The notes beneath the pieces are model-generated. The model made no database searches and had not been told where the DNA came from. It saw only the letters and a program-made list of their open reading frames with translations. From Symbiodinium natans (lineage: Eukaryota > Sar > Dinophyceae > Suessiales > Symbiodiniaceae): 64,000 nucleotides of DNA. The stretch's first letter is position 1. Each line of letters opens with the position of its first letter. The DNA lies in NCBI GenBank assembly GCA_905221605.1, contig CAJNDS010002273.1, forward strand, positions 1-64,000, written 5' to 3'. Below are positions 44,702 through 54,725 of the stretch, in pieces. The translations under genes were made by a program, and so were the position numbers.

Positions 44702-46660
44702 GCTCTCTGAAGCTGCCAGCACTCAATTTCACCCAAGCAACGAACCGAACGCTTCACCTTGGTGAGGTCCTGTCGAACTTATGTAAGACGTCGCGCAGCG
44801 CATTGCAGAGATGCACATGCTGATCAGTTTTTACCGACATGACCAAGCAGTCCGTTTGCAGGCTGGCAAACGTATGTACCCTATGATACGGATTACGGTG
44901 GATGTGCATTCCGGTAGGGTTTAGGGTTTTGGGGTGTAGGGTTGAGGGCGCACAGGATGTAATAACGTTTATAGGAATTATAGGCTTCCTTTAGGGGGTT
45001 TTTCGTGTCTATGAGGGACTGTGTCGTCACGTGCCCTCATGTGCAGTCGCCCGGTCCCTATCGGTGATCTGCTTTCTGGACTGTAGCCTCGGACAGGCGT
45101 TCCGCTGAACCAAGCCGCCGGCTCGAACCTCGACGACTGCAGCACAGTGATTCTGGTGCTCTTCTTGGGGGTTTGCGAAAATTTGGGACCCCTAAAAGAG
45201 ACCCCGAGTAGTAGGATTCCCCGACAAAAACGACCCCAATCAGGTACCCCAATTTCGGCAAACCGTGTTGTTGAAGCGTTCACCGTTATAAGATCATGGT
45301 GTGAGCCCTGCCGAACGCGCTGACAACAGTTCTCAATGCGAGGAGTCATGGGGAGCTACCCACAGGAGCTGCCGAAGTGCCAAATTCAGTCTGACAAAAA
45401 ACGAACGACGGAACTCCACCTTGTGCTTCGACAAGCAGCATTACACCTGCGCGGCGCCACCAAAGCCAACCTTGCAACGAACGTTCGCTTGACAGCTGCT
45501 CTCACGCTCTCTCTACCCCTCTTGAACCAGGAGCTTGGCATATGCCTGGAAGTGAGACGACACACACTATCACACTGTCATCAGGACTGCCACAATATTC
45601 ATGGAAGAAGTCCGGCAAATACATGCTCCGAGGCATGGAAGCAAGCTTTCCATGCTACTCGCTCGAATCCCTAAACCCTAAACCCTAAAACCCATACCAA
45701 GAAGCGATGCCAAGATCGAAGCGCACAAAGCGCTCGAGGCCATAAGCCATCCTCAAAGCTGCAGTGTACTTCAGCGAGCTCTCAGTGTCTCGGGTCGGAG
45801 GCTGGTAAAGAACCGAATGCCTTCGCACTTCTCCAGATTCCAATCGTCTGAGACCAGAATAGCTTAAACGAGTATCATACCAATAGTCCTATACAAGTAA
45901 AACTTACATCAATACCATACCAGCAATATCATACCGGAATACTTTACCATTGGTATCATGGAAACTTATACATTTTAACGAGCTAACCCTGCAAATCTCT
46001 CCAATAAGATGGGAAGATCCAGTGTATAACACACTGCACATGCTTCGGCATCATGTTGTCTCGACAGCTCCTGCCTGCCCATGGCCGTCGTCTTTGCACC
46101 ATGGCTTCGCCAAAGAACCAAGACACAGCTGGGCACCCTGTACCCTAAAAGCTAACCCCTAAACCCTAAACCCTTACGGTCGAGGGTTCTATGGTCCACT
46201 ATGTGGCTAAGAAGATATGGGCGGTGAATTTGTTCAGCACAATCCGGATGCTGCAGGAGGCTTGGGGCTTGGAAGTGCCTTCAGGATCGTTTCACCCCCA
46301 ACACGAGATAACAAAGAGCTAGCGGGTTGAGATTGGAGTTCAAGGTCACTACATTCGGGGCATGAGCGAGTGCTTTCGTTTCGGGCCATTACCAGCCTAT
46401 GTGGGCAATCTTGAGCAGAAGCCCGGGTTCTGGTCTGAAGCTGTGATTAGGTCAACATACTGTCACAAGCAGGGATCTCTCTGATCGCTTCTTTGCAGCC
46501 GTAGCTGGCAGTGATCCGCTCCAAGACCGTAAGAACGGCCCATCACGCAAAACTCGTATAGTTTGCTCTTGCTTGGGCCTGCTGCGCACCATGGACGACT
46601 TGGGGATAGAAACCTTGCTACCGTCGCCGGTTTGAATTCTGATTCTTCCAGTATGCCCAT
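44702..46660. other. Spacer without supported genes
   Basis: Contains a family C fold-back element (45,167-45,264), two short CCCTAAA stretches (45,668-45,690; 46,153-46,172), and repeats of ACCAT/TACCAT at 45,875-45,965. A minus-strand frame at about 45,770-45,695 (RMAYGLERFVRFDLGIASWY) is plausible as an exon but unsupported. Confidence 0.35.
45167..45264. mobile_element. Fold-back element, family C, member 1
   Basis: GGGGGTTTGCGAAAATTTGG at the left, CAGGTACCCCAATTTCGGCA then AACC at the right: inverted arms of about 24 bp. Confidence 0.6.
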
Positions 46661-48240
46661 ATCACTATGATGAGTTGTAGCCTTGGAAACTATGATGAAA
46701 AGGATCCCTTAGTTAGGGGATTCCTTCCTTCTCGCTGTGGCCACCAGTGCCAACAGCAGCAAACAGGCCCAATCACTCACTGCGGAGCAATGTTTCCAAC
46801 AAAGCCGCAGATAATCCGCCACCAGCGCCATCAAACATCCGATCCATGTAGTCATTGAAAAGAATTGAGAGTGTGCGCTGTGGCTCGCGCAGCTTGGCAC
46901 GCTGCTGTTGCCAACAGTCCGAAGTGTCACGGCATTGCGGGTTGCTTGGAACTTATTTCGTCTGTGGCGCAGTACATGTTTCAGCTCCTAGCGGGACGAC
47001 TGCTCACGAAGTTCCTGGGTCTAGGCGGATCCTGTGGACTGCTGAGATCTGTTGGCCGCAAGCGTGCAAGTCTCCTTTCATGCCCCAGCGCTGGTGCGTT
47101 GCGGGCTCACATCTTGGGCATCATGGGCATACCAGGCATCTTCGGCATTCCTGGCATCATGCCTGCCACTCGCATCGCGCAGGGTGAAGGAGTTCCGACA
47201 TCCGTTGGCCCTGAAATTTCGATGATCCGGCTTCGCTGTAGTCTTGGAAGGAGGTAGCAGGAGTACTCTCTTATCGATTTGAAATGGCCTCCTAGAAGCA
47301 CGCTTGGGCCTCTGCTGAATCCAACGTGCCCTTGCCTGCATCTCACTGGTGCCATCGCGAGAGCGTGCCCAACAAAATTCACAATCCTACCAACATATGC
47401 TTTTGCAGACAATGCCAATGTCTGCTGGTTTGATGAACCTGCTAGAATGGTTTAGGGTTTAGGGTTTAGGGTTTGGGTTAAGGGTTAAGGGTTAAGGGGT
47501 TAAGGGTTTAGGGTTTAGGGTTAAGGGTTAAGGGTATCCGACTTTCAGCAACCCGGACATGTCTTGTACGACCCTCTTGCCTGGCATGGAGGGCATGCCC
47601 GGCATGCCCGGCAGCCCCGGCATCGCCCCGGGCAGCTTCGGCATGGTCGGAAGCCTTAGGGATTAGACCCCCGAAGCCCTGTACGTCCAGGGTCTACTGT
47701 TTAGATTTAGGGTTTAGGGTTTAGGGTTTAGGGTTTAGGGTTTAGGGTTTAGGGTTTAGGGTTTAGGGTTTAGGGTTTAGTAAACCCGAAACACTTGGCC
47801 CTGTGGGCTATAAATCCTAAGCCGCAGGTGCTCCTTGTGCTGTTTGCTGATGCCTTACGATTCGCGGGTGACACATGGAGATGTTCTACATTGGGGTTGG
47901 GATTCCTTTCCGGGGTCCTCTTACCGCTGTGAAGAAGCTTCTTTACTACAAGGGGCTGCGACTGGAGGTATGGCTGCACACCGCCCAAGTCATGTTGGAC
48001 ATGTCGACGCTGACATTAGAGATCCCGTATCCCTACTTAGGTACATCGGCAACCCTATAAACGCTTAACCCGAAACCCTAAACTGTCGGTGCCAGGAGAC
48101 ATCCCTGGCAGAATTCCGCCGAGTGCCGGTTTCGGAGCAGCTGCGGCTGCTGGCAACTTGGGCATCGGCAGCACCATGCCTGCACCATTTGGGGGGTTGT
48201 TCTCAGAAGTTTCACCATTTTTCTGTCAACAGTATGTTTA
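46661..48240 (+). CDS. Possible exons of a Gly/Pro/Met-rich protein
   Basis: Plus-strand frames at about 47,110-47,185 (LGIMGIPGIFGIPGIMPATR), 47,580-47,660 (LPGMEGMPGMPGSPGI and GSFGMVG) and 48,085-48,200 (VPGDIPGRIPPSAGFGAA then GNLGIGSTMPAPFGG) share an unusual G/P/M/I composition and lie in order, with TTTAGGG arrays between them, so they may be exons of one gene. Not a collagen: no strict Gly-X-Y run. Exon edges unresolved; the resemblance may be chance. Confidence 0.22.
47450..47782. repeat. Telomere-like TTTAGGG/TTAAGGG arrays
   Basis: 47,450-47,535 mixes TTTAGGG with TTAAGGG; 47,703-47,780 has about ten clean TTTAGGG units. Confidence 0.93.
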
Positions 48241-49850
48241 GGGTTTGGAGTTACGAGAACTTTTGAACCATGCCCTTCCCAACTCTTTCAAAGGTCACAT
48301 TCACTTCGCTCTTGCCTGGCGGAGGGGGATAGATGGGCGGTGTGAGCCCCTTCTCGCGGATCAGCATCTGATAGTACTCAATCCTCGAAACGCGCGGACA
48401 TTAGGGTTGGCCTGGGGCGTCAAATTGTGGCTACCGGGCAAGCACTACCGGCTTCATAGTGTCCACGTCCAAACTGCTTGCCTACTCCTGCGCCGCATGC
48501 AGAGACGTTCTGACACACCTTCTGGATCCTCGTGCCATGATGGGACCTTTACTAGGATCGTACTCCCTTTGACGTTGTATGAAACCCTCTACCCTTCAAA
48601 TTCTCCACACTGAACCTGATTCCCCTCTCTTGCTGCTGGGAGGCTTGTTGTTGATGTGGCGTCGGCCCGTCAGATGCTGCCGTCGTCCGGTGAGGCCGCT
48701 GTGTGTCAGGAACATGTCGCAGTACTCACCTTCACACAGCTTTCTTTGCCACCCCGCACAGTGGTGTTCAGGGAATAGGGCAGACTCTCATAAACCAACG
48801 GCTGGTCGATTGAAGGAACCACAGATCGGACCAGGCCTTAATTGGTTGAACAATGCAAAAAACATGTCTCTCTCGAATCGGCAAGCCCCACCCCACCACC
48901 CCACCCCCGACCTGGAACATGCGCAAGCTGCTGTAAAGCCCGTGAGCATTCACCCTGCTGCACATAAGTTGTCAACACTTGTTGCTACAACAACGCCACA
49001 CACCTTCACCACCTGCGCCCACACGAAGCTACGCCAAAAAAAAGTAACAAAGTCAACGAATAATCAGCATAATACACCATGCTGTGAGAGGCTTTCAAAG
49101 CACGTGGTATGGATGAGGACTCGAACAAGAAACAGCAGCAACACAAGAAGCAAACTCACAGCCGAAAAGACCTGGCTTGGGAGGGACATCGGAAGAACCA
49201 ACAAGCCCACACCTTTTTTAGGTTTAGGGCTTACGGTTTAGGGTCTTAGGGCTGAGGGCTTAGTGCTGAGGGCTTAGGGTTTCAGCTCAGGGGCAGTAGA
49301 ACTTCGGCATGGTCGTCGGGATGCACTGAGCGCGACAGCTCCGGTTCTCTCTTTCTTGGGAAGCCCTGCTTCTGTTGTTGCGCCTTGAGCCCGAGGCTGC
49401 GAGTGAGCTTCGTAAGAACCCACGCACACAAATGGACATAAGAATAGGAACCAGTATCATAACCATCACCAAACAAAAAAACAAGGACGAACATGATCAC
49501 CATCATAGTTTATAGCAGACCATAATAATAATAACCTGAAGAATAGTAACAATAATCATACTTCACCGTTTCACTCGGAGCATTTGCATTTGCAGAGGTT
49601 TGCCAGAGACAGCTTTATCCCCCCGAAGCCCAGCAGATGCGGAGCTGCGCAGCCGGGAGAAGGTTTACTTTCATTTTTTGGCACCCGGGTTTAGAAATTA
49701 GGGTTTAGGGTTTAGGGTTTAGGGTTCAGGCCAGAAAAGGGGTGTGGCAAAACCTTCACAGGTGCTCAAGAAGCCCTTTCGGTTTGGAAGGCAGGCCAAA
49801 CCAAACAGCAGAGCCTCAAGCCGAACTGTCGACCCTAGAGAATATCAGAA
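48241..49850. other. Spacer without supported genes
   Basis: Two ORFs of 122 and 220 codons (48,245-48,613; 48,579-49,241) are open but Thr/His/Arg-rich with no motif; I do not call them. Degenerate TTTAGGG stretches at 49,222-49,290 and 49,688-49,730. A/T-rich AATAAT tract at 49,520-49,560. Confidence 0.4.
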
Positions 49851-49853
49851 GCC

Positions 49854-49944
49854 TTGGGATGTACCCCGTTATACTAAAAGTCCTTATCTAATCGGGGTAC
49901 TATAATCCATTAAGGACTGATAGTAAAAGGGGGAACCATCCCAA
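49854..49944. mobile_element. Fold-back element, family A, member 5
   Basis: TTGGGATGTACCCCGTTATA ... AAAAGTCCTTA and TAAGGACTGATAGTAAAAGG..CATCCCAA. Confidence 0.75.
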
Positions 49945-50082
49945 CAGCAGCCATTTACTCTAGATCCCGGCCAAGAAGCTAAACATGTGGTGTTAAAGAC
50001 CAGCTACCCTCTGGTTCTTCAAGCCCTTCTTCCAGTTTCTCAAGCTGAAAGCTAGGTTCCTGATGGCGTATGTGTCATAGAC

Positions 50083-50177
50083 TGGTTGGGATACCATTGA
50101 AAAATCAAAATGTCTATTCCTTACTGGGCTTAAGTAGCCTTAAACATGTATAAAATGTTACCCAATGATGACAAAGA
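50083..50177. repeat. Dispersed repeat of about 90 bp, member 1 (second at 54,072-54,164)
   Basis: TTAAGTAGCCTTAAACATGT then ATAAAATGTTACCC..ATGACAAAG here matches TTTAAGTACCCTTAAACATG then TAAAATGTTACCCC..TATGACAAAG at 54,072-54,164. Upstream parts (GGTTGGGATACCATTGAA / GGTTTGGATAGTATTATGAA) also align. Same orientation, no inverted repeats found. Confidence 0.6.
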
Positions 50178-50320
50178 GTAGGCTCCCGGACGACTGCGCC
50201 GTGGTTGTTTTGGGCCACGCTGGTGAAGAGGGCACGCCGCAACTCCGGTCAACCCTTGGAACCCGGCCCGAGGACTCCCATGAACAATGCCCCTATAGGG
50301 AACATGCTGCATCAATAGCG

Positions 50321-50560
50321 GTTTAGGGTTTAGGGTTTAGGGTTTAGGGTTTAGGGCTTGGGTTTAGGGTTTAGGGTTTAGGGATTAGGGATTAGGGATT
50401 AGGGATTAGGGATTAGGGATTAGGGTTTAGGGTTTAGGGTTTAGGGTTTAGGGTTTAGGGTTTAGGGTTTAGGGTTTAGGGTTTAGGGTTTAGGGTTTAG
50501 GGTTTAGGGTTTAGGGTTTAGGGTTTAGGGTTTAGGGTTTAGGGCTAGGGTTTAGGGTTT
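50321..50560. repeat. Telomere-like (TTTAGGG)n array with GATTAGG block
   Basis: About 30 units, longest in the window; 50,382-50,425 is a sub-block of GGGATTA units, a homogenised variant. Confidence 0.96.
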
Positions 50561-50702
50561 GTATTCGAATTTCGGCACTCTTTAAGCCAGCAAACCTCGA
50601 GACTTGCCTGGACCTTCGACGGTGGCCCGCCCCGAGCGCCAGTGAAGCACTGGGCAGAAGAATCTGGGGTCTTAGGGTTTAGGGTTTAGGGTGTGGAGTT
50701 TA

Positions 50703-50810
50703 TGGGGGTTTCCGATATTAGGAGTACCTTATGGGGGTCCTTATTGCAAGGGAATCCTACTATTTGGGGGGTGGATTATAGTTAGGGGTCCCTTATTTCG
50801 CAAACTCCCA
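50703..50810. mobile_element. Fold-back element, family C, member 2
   Basis: GGGGGTTTCCGATATTAGGA at the left and AGGGGTCCCTTATTTCGCAA..CTCCCA at the right. Partial members end at about 9,978 and 52,085 (TTTTCGGAAACCCCC). Confidence 0.55.
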
Positions 50811-51242
50811 CCTATGTCATGAGTTTATTGATTCAGCACAAGCTGTCTGGGGGAGAGAGAGGATCGCCGGCATCATCGTATGTCCAACGCAATTTCTGCC
50901 AAGGCTTGCCAAAACCTGCGCGCTGTTTGTCTCAGGCTTGGACCCATGCACCCAGCACGGAAGTCAGAGCCGCCTCATGGACCTTCTTTGGCCGACACAC
51001 CGAAAATGACTGAAAGCACATGCCTAAGTAGTGTCTGCCCCCGCGAACGCCCCGTGGTCCGGGCAGGTGGGTGGGGAAGAGGAAGCCTTAGCTTTCACGT
51101 CCTGCCCCTGGACTAAGCCTGTGGCCATAGGCAAAGGTGTGGTGCAGCAGGACAAGACCGTCAGCAATGCCTTCCGTCCGTCAAACCCTAGGGCAAAAGC
51201 ACAAAGCACAAGACAACAAATCGAAGCCATCAGGCGACTCAC

Positions 51243-51778
51243 CTGGCGCCACTTGGGTAGGGAGGTCTGGAGCTCGCTGACAATCTCAGGAGCCTCCTTC
51301 TTGGAACTTGAAAAGCAGCATGTGTTTGCACATGCCAATGATGTAAACTCGACCCAAGAAACAAATGATCTACTTCGATCATTTCCTAGCCTACGGAGCT
51401 GATGGGGGAGCCATCCTGCTCCTTCGCACCTCTCATGGTTAGCAATCCCACACAAGGAGGGTGGGAACAAAGCGAATCATGATGAACTCATAAGCACCTG
51501 CCCTGCAACCCCGAGCGGAACGGAGTTGCAGTCCTCTGCAGCTGCTAGGAAAGGGACGGCCAGATCCGCAGGCATGTGCAGTCTTTGTGAAACCTGCGAG
51601 GTCAGGCACACTTCTAACAGAGTGAGTGTTTCAGGCTCCTTGTTCTGCACTTCCTCACACAGGCGCTGCATCTTCATCGAACCTCTTCCTCTGGCATCTA
51701 TCGAAACACCATCGCACTTGCTACCATCCGAGGTGTTGTGCTCGAAGTATGATCTGGACTCAAATTTCAGTGCAAGCT
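51243..51778 (-). CDS. Unidentified gene, two exons
   Basis: Exon 51778-51498: after CTTAG the frame stays open for about 93 codons (ALKFESRSYFEHNTSDG..., CEEVQNKEPETLTLLEVCLT, PADLAVPFLAAAEDCNS) and ends GGGCAG|GTGCTT. Exon about 51299-51243: KEAPEIVSELQTSLPKWRQ|GTGAGT. Composition and canonical GT donors look like genuine soluble-protein exons. No family recognised. They lie just downstream, in the same direction, of the ankyrin exons at 52.7-53.3 kb and may be the C-terminal part of that gene (inference). Confidence 0.4.
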
Positions 51779-51899
51779 CTAAGACATGAATTGCTCACCA
51801 ACTTGTCTTCCCTTCATGGCAGCCACAACTACAGCCAAAAGGACCCCGTGATGCACAAAGGATCCGAGTATGGGGGAGACATCTGTCCTAGCTGAACCT

Positions 51900-52690
51900 G
51901 GGGCCCTGGGGACAAACTATCTTTCATCTTTTCTTAACAAATTCTTGACCATAGAACTTATTGGTCTTTAACTTTAACTAGTTTGGGGTAATTTCCCTGA
52001 TATACCCAAATACACTATAATACTATAATCCAATAATCCTTGTTATAGGAAGGGTACCCCCCATATCATTTTCGGAAACCCCCCCATATTGAACGTTCTT
52101 GAACCCAAGTTCAGGGGCCTCGAGTACTTCGTCCAATGCGGTACGCTTCGCTTTGTCAGCCCGGCTAAGGTCGACGCGGGCACGGACCTGAGATTCCCGA
52201 GCAACCACTAGCTCACACTGCAGTTGGTTGTTGATATTGATAGTGTCATTACTAGTAAAGCTATTTAGTAAAGAGGGAGTTCCTAAATTAAGAGGGAAGA
52301 GGGGGTAGTTCTGATGGTCACTCGGCTTGCACGGCCGGCGTTCTTTTGGAACGAAGATCGCGCTCTCGCCTTGGAGCGTGTGCGTGGAGCGCCTCCTCGA
52401 CAAGTGTCATCGCTTTTCGGCCTCTGGGTTCGCGAAGTGCGAAACTGCCGGCGCTTCTCGACAATTTTGTTTTGCCAAGTGCGAAGTCTCGTCGCTTTGG
52501 ACGTCTGGCTTCGCCGAAAGCAAACCGATGGCAGCATTGCTTACATTACGAGTCTACCATGACTCAAGGGTCAGATCTTCCTCGTCCCTGAGGCTTCTGC
52601 GCAAGCGTCGACGAGGTCTCGCATGACCTGTGTGCTTGGAAACTTCGGCTTGTTCCTTCAACCCCCCCCCCCCCCCAAAAAAAACCCAGA
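51900..52690. other. Spacer without supported genes
   Basis: A partial family C element around 52,040-52,085 and a short internal repeat (AAGTGCGAA at about 52,433 and 52,477). ORFs are open on both strands around 52,283-52,600 because of low stop density; none has a motif. Confidence 0.35.
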
Positions 52691-52699
52691 ACTCCTTGA

Positions 52700-53297
52700 A
52701 TTCCCTGAAGTTTCTCATCCTTTCGAGGACCTCCACACTGCCCGAGGTAGCAGCGGCATGAAGGGCGCTGCGGCCTCTCTTTGATTGATGGTAAAGTAAT
52801 CTGCATATGTATGACTGCCCTGATTGATGGCTATTTCGTGACGAATACGTTTGGGTTTCATCACATGTGTACCTGTTCAGCATGAGGGGCATGCGTGGGA
52901 TGCATTGGGACTTACTTCCGGATGTCTGCATCTTGAGCTACAGCAGGTTCTTGGAGGGCTTGTCATGCTGTGCCTGCATTCCATACTAATGGGTGGCACA
53001 GCCTGTGTCCAGCGAAATCACGGAAGGATCTGCCTGGCAGAAGCCGGAAGCCACGGTCATTCGGCTCTATCGCATTCTGTTGTGAGAGGACTTCAGGCAC
53101 ACCAGGAGTGCTGAGGATCTGAAGTACATCAGCCTAGAAAAGCACAGATAGCTGCGTCAGGAGCATTCGATTCTTTTCCTACTATTCTGGGAGCTGACAT
53201 TGAGACCCTAGCATCCCGAAAGCAAGGGCCTTCTGCTCCAAGCACATCTTCACCACAGCAGCATTGCCTTGCTCGGCTGCGATGAGGAGATCGTGGC
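52700..53297 (-). CDS. Ankyrin-repeat protein, three exons recognised
   Basis: Exon 53297-53230, after CTAG|G, reads GHDLLIAAEQGNAAVVKMCL then EQK, GC donor. Exon from 53133 (TTTCTAG|G), about 33 nt, reads ADVLQILSTPG. Exon from 52774 (GAGAG|G) reads RSALHAAATSGSVEVLERM. The first two join in phase to a typical ankyrin helix pair followed by the start of a finger, and the third is another repeat. The start of the gene was not found. Probable scaffold or interaction protein. Confidence 0.5.
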
Positions 53298-54070
53298 CTA
53301 GCCTTGGCCGCTGGGGTCTTCGAGCTTCGATGGCTTTTGGGCATCATCGGGAAGGGTGTAGAGCCTAGAGGGGACTCGTTTTTGAGCCTATGGTAGAATT
53401 GCATGCTTGTGTTCAGCAGACACTGAAGCGAGCAGACTGGAATCACGATTCGCATGCCGTAAAGCAGCTTTAGGCCGCACCCGGCACGCGTGGGCAACAC
53501 ATGGAAGGGCTAGCGTATCATGTGAGCCTGTGAGTGGGTCATCGTGACACATCATGGGTCCGGGTCCGGTACTTTGCTCGCCACTTGGCAAACCGATCCA
53601 CCACTGGAGCTTCTCCAGGATAGCCTCTGTGCTTTGATGAGCAAGGTTGCTGGAGCTTGGGTCGAATCCCCCGAGCTCTATCAGCTGATGCAAGTGTCGG
53701 CTTATGAACCTTTGAAAACCTTCCGCCTCGAAATTGAAACACAGCTTCCGCAAAGTTGGGGGTGTCAGGGCCAGCGTAGCCTCTCGGCGGAGCGCGAGGG
53801 CCCCCAAAGACGGTCGAGCTCATGGGCAGGGCATCTCCTCGAGAACAGCGCTTCACTGAACGCGCGGGCATGTGATCCACTTCGGGATGTTCCCCCTTAT
53901 ACGAACAGTCCTTACTAGGAGTAGTACAGGGTGGTATTCTAATCCCTATGAAGGACTGTTGGGAACATCCCAAGATCCGCTACTTGTACCAACTGCAAGC
54001 TCGGTCCTCGCTACAAGCCGCAAGCACCGGCAACGCCTTAGTGGAGAGACTCGATGGCATTTCTCGTTCG
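53298..54070. other. 5' side of ankyrin exons, with fold-back element
   Basis: Minus-strand ORFs at 53,388-53,973 show no motif. A family A element is at 53,881-53,973. Further exons of the ankyrin gene may be hidden here but none was recognised. Confidence 0.35.
53881..53973. mobile_element. Fold-back element, family A, member 6
   Basis: TTCGGGATGTTCCCCCTTAT ... CGAACAGTCCTTA and AAGGACTGTTGGGAACATCC..CAA. Confidence 0.78.
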
Positions 54071-54309
54071 TGGTTTGGATAGTATTATGAATTTGAAATT
54101 CTATTCTTATTGAGTTTAAGTACCCTTAAACATGTAAAATGTTACCCCATTATGACAAAGATTTGGTGCTACTATAGCTTCAGCGATTCAGCGAACAGCT
54201 AGGTCCGAGCTTGGGACCAGGGAAGTAGCGATGGCTCGGCCCTGGACAAGATCCAAGTGACGCTGGTGCAAGCTCTTGTGTGGCTTTCAGGTGACAGAAG
54301 GTACAGTAG

Positions 54310-54370
54310 GAAAACACCACCCTAAACCCTAAACCGTAAACCCTATAAACCCAAAACCCTAAACCCGAAA
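54310..54370. repeat. Degenerate CCCTAAA stretch
   Basis: Five to six CCCTAAA-like units with CCGTAAA and CCCTATAAA variants, downstream of the NLE1 stop codon. Confidence 0.85.
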
Positions 54371-54725
54371 ACACGTCCCCAGCAACGGGCCAGCACGCTC
54401 TTTCTGCAACCTTCGGCTCTTACTGCACGTGGCCTGCCTCCCCAGGGAGGGGAGGAATTGGGAAGTTGCAGGGGACATTGGGGACTTTGGGGAGGGGAGG
54501 CGGATGATCTTCAAGATATCCGGTGAAAACTACGCAAGGCTTAGGCGTGGGATGCGCGGCTTCTTGTATATCAGACCCTCAACGAGGCAACCGAGATAGT
54601 TAAACCTATGTAGAATCTATGCGCAGTAGGCTTTGCAATTGTGCCGGCACCCCTCTGTGCAAAAGCAGGCTATGCACACTGGGGGGAAGTGAGTAGCCAA
54701 GGCTTCGAGAAGATCTCTCAGTGAC

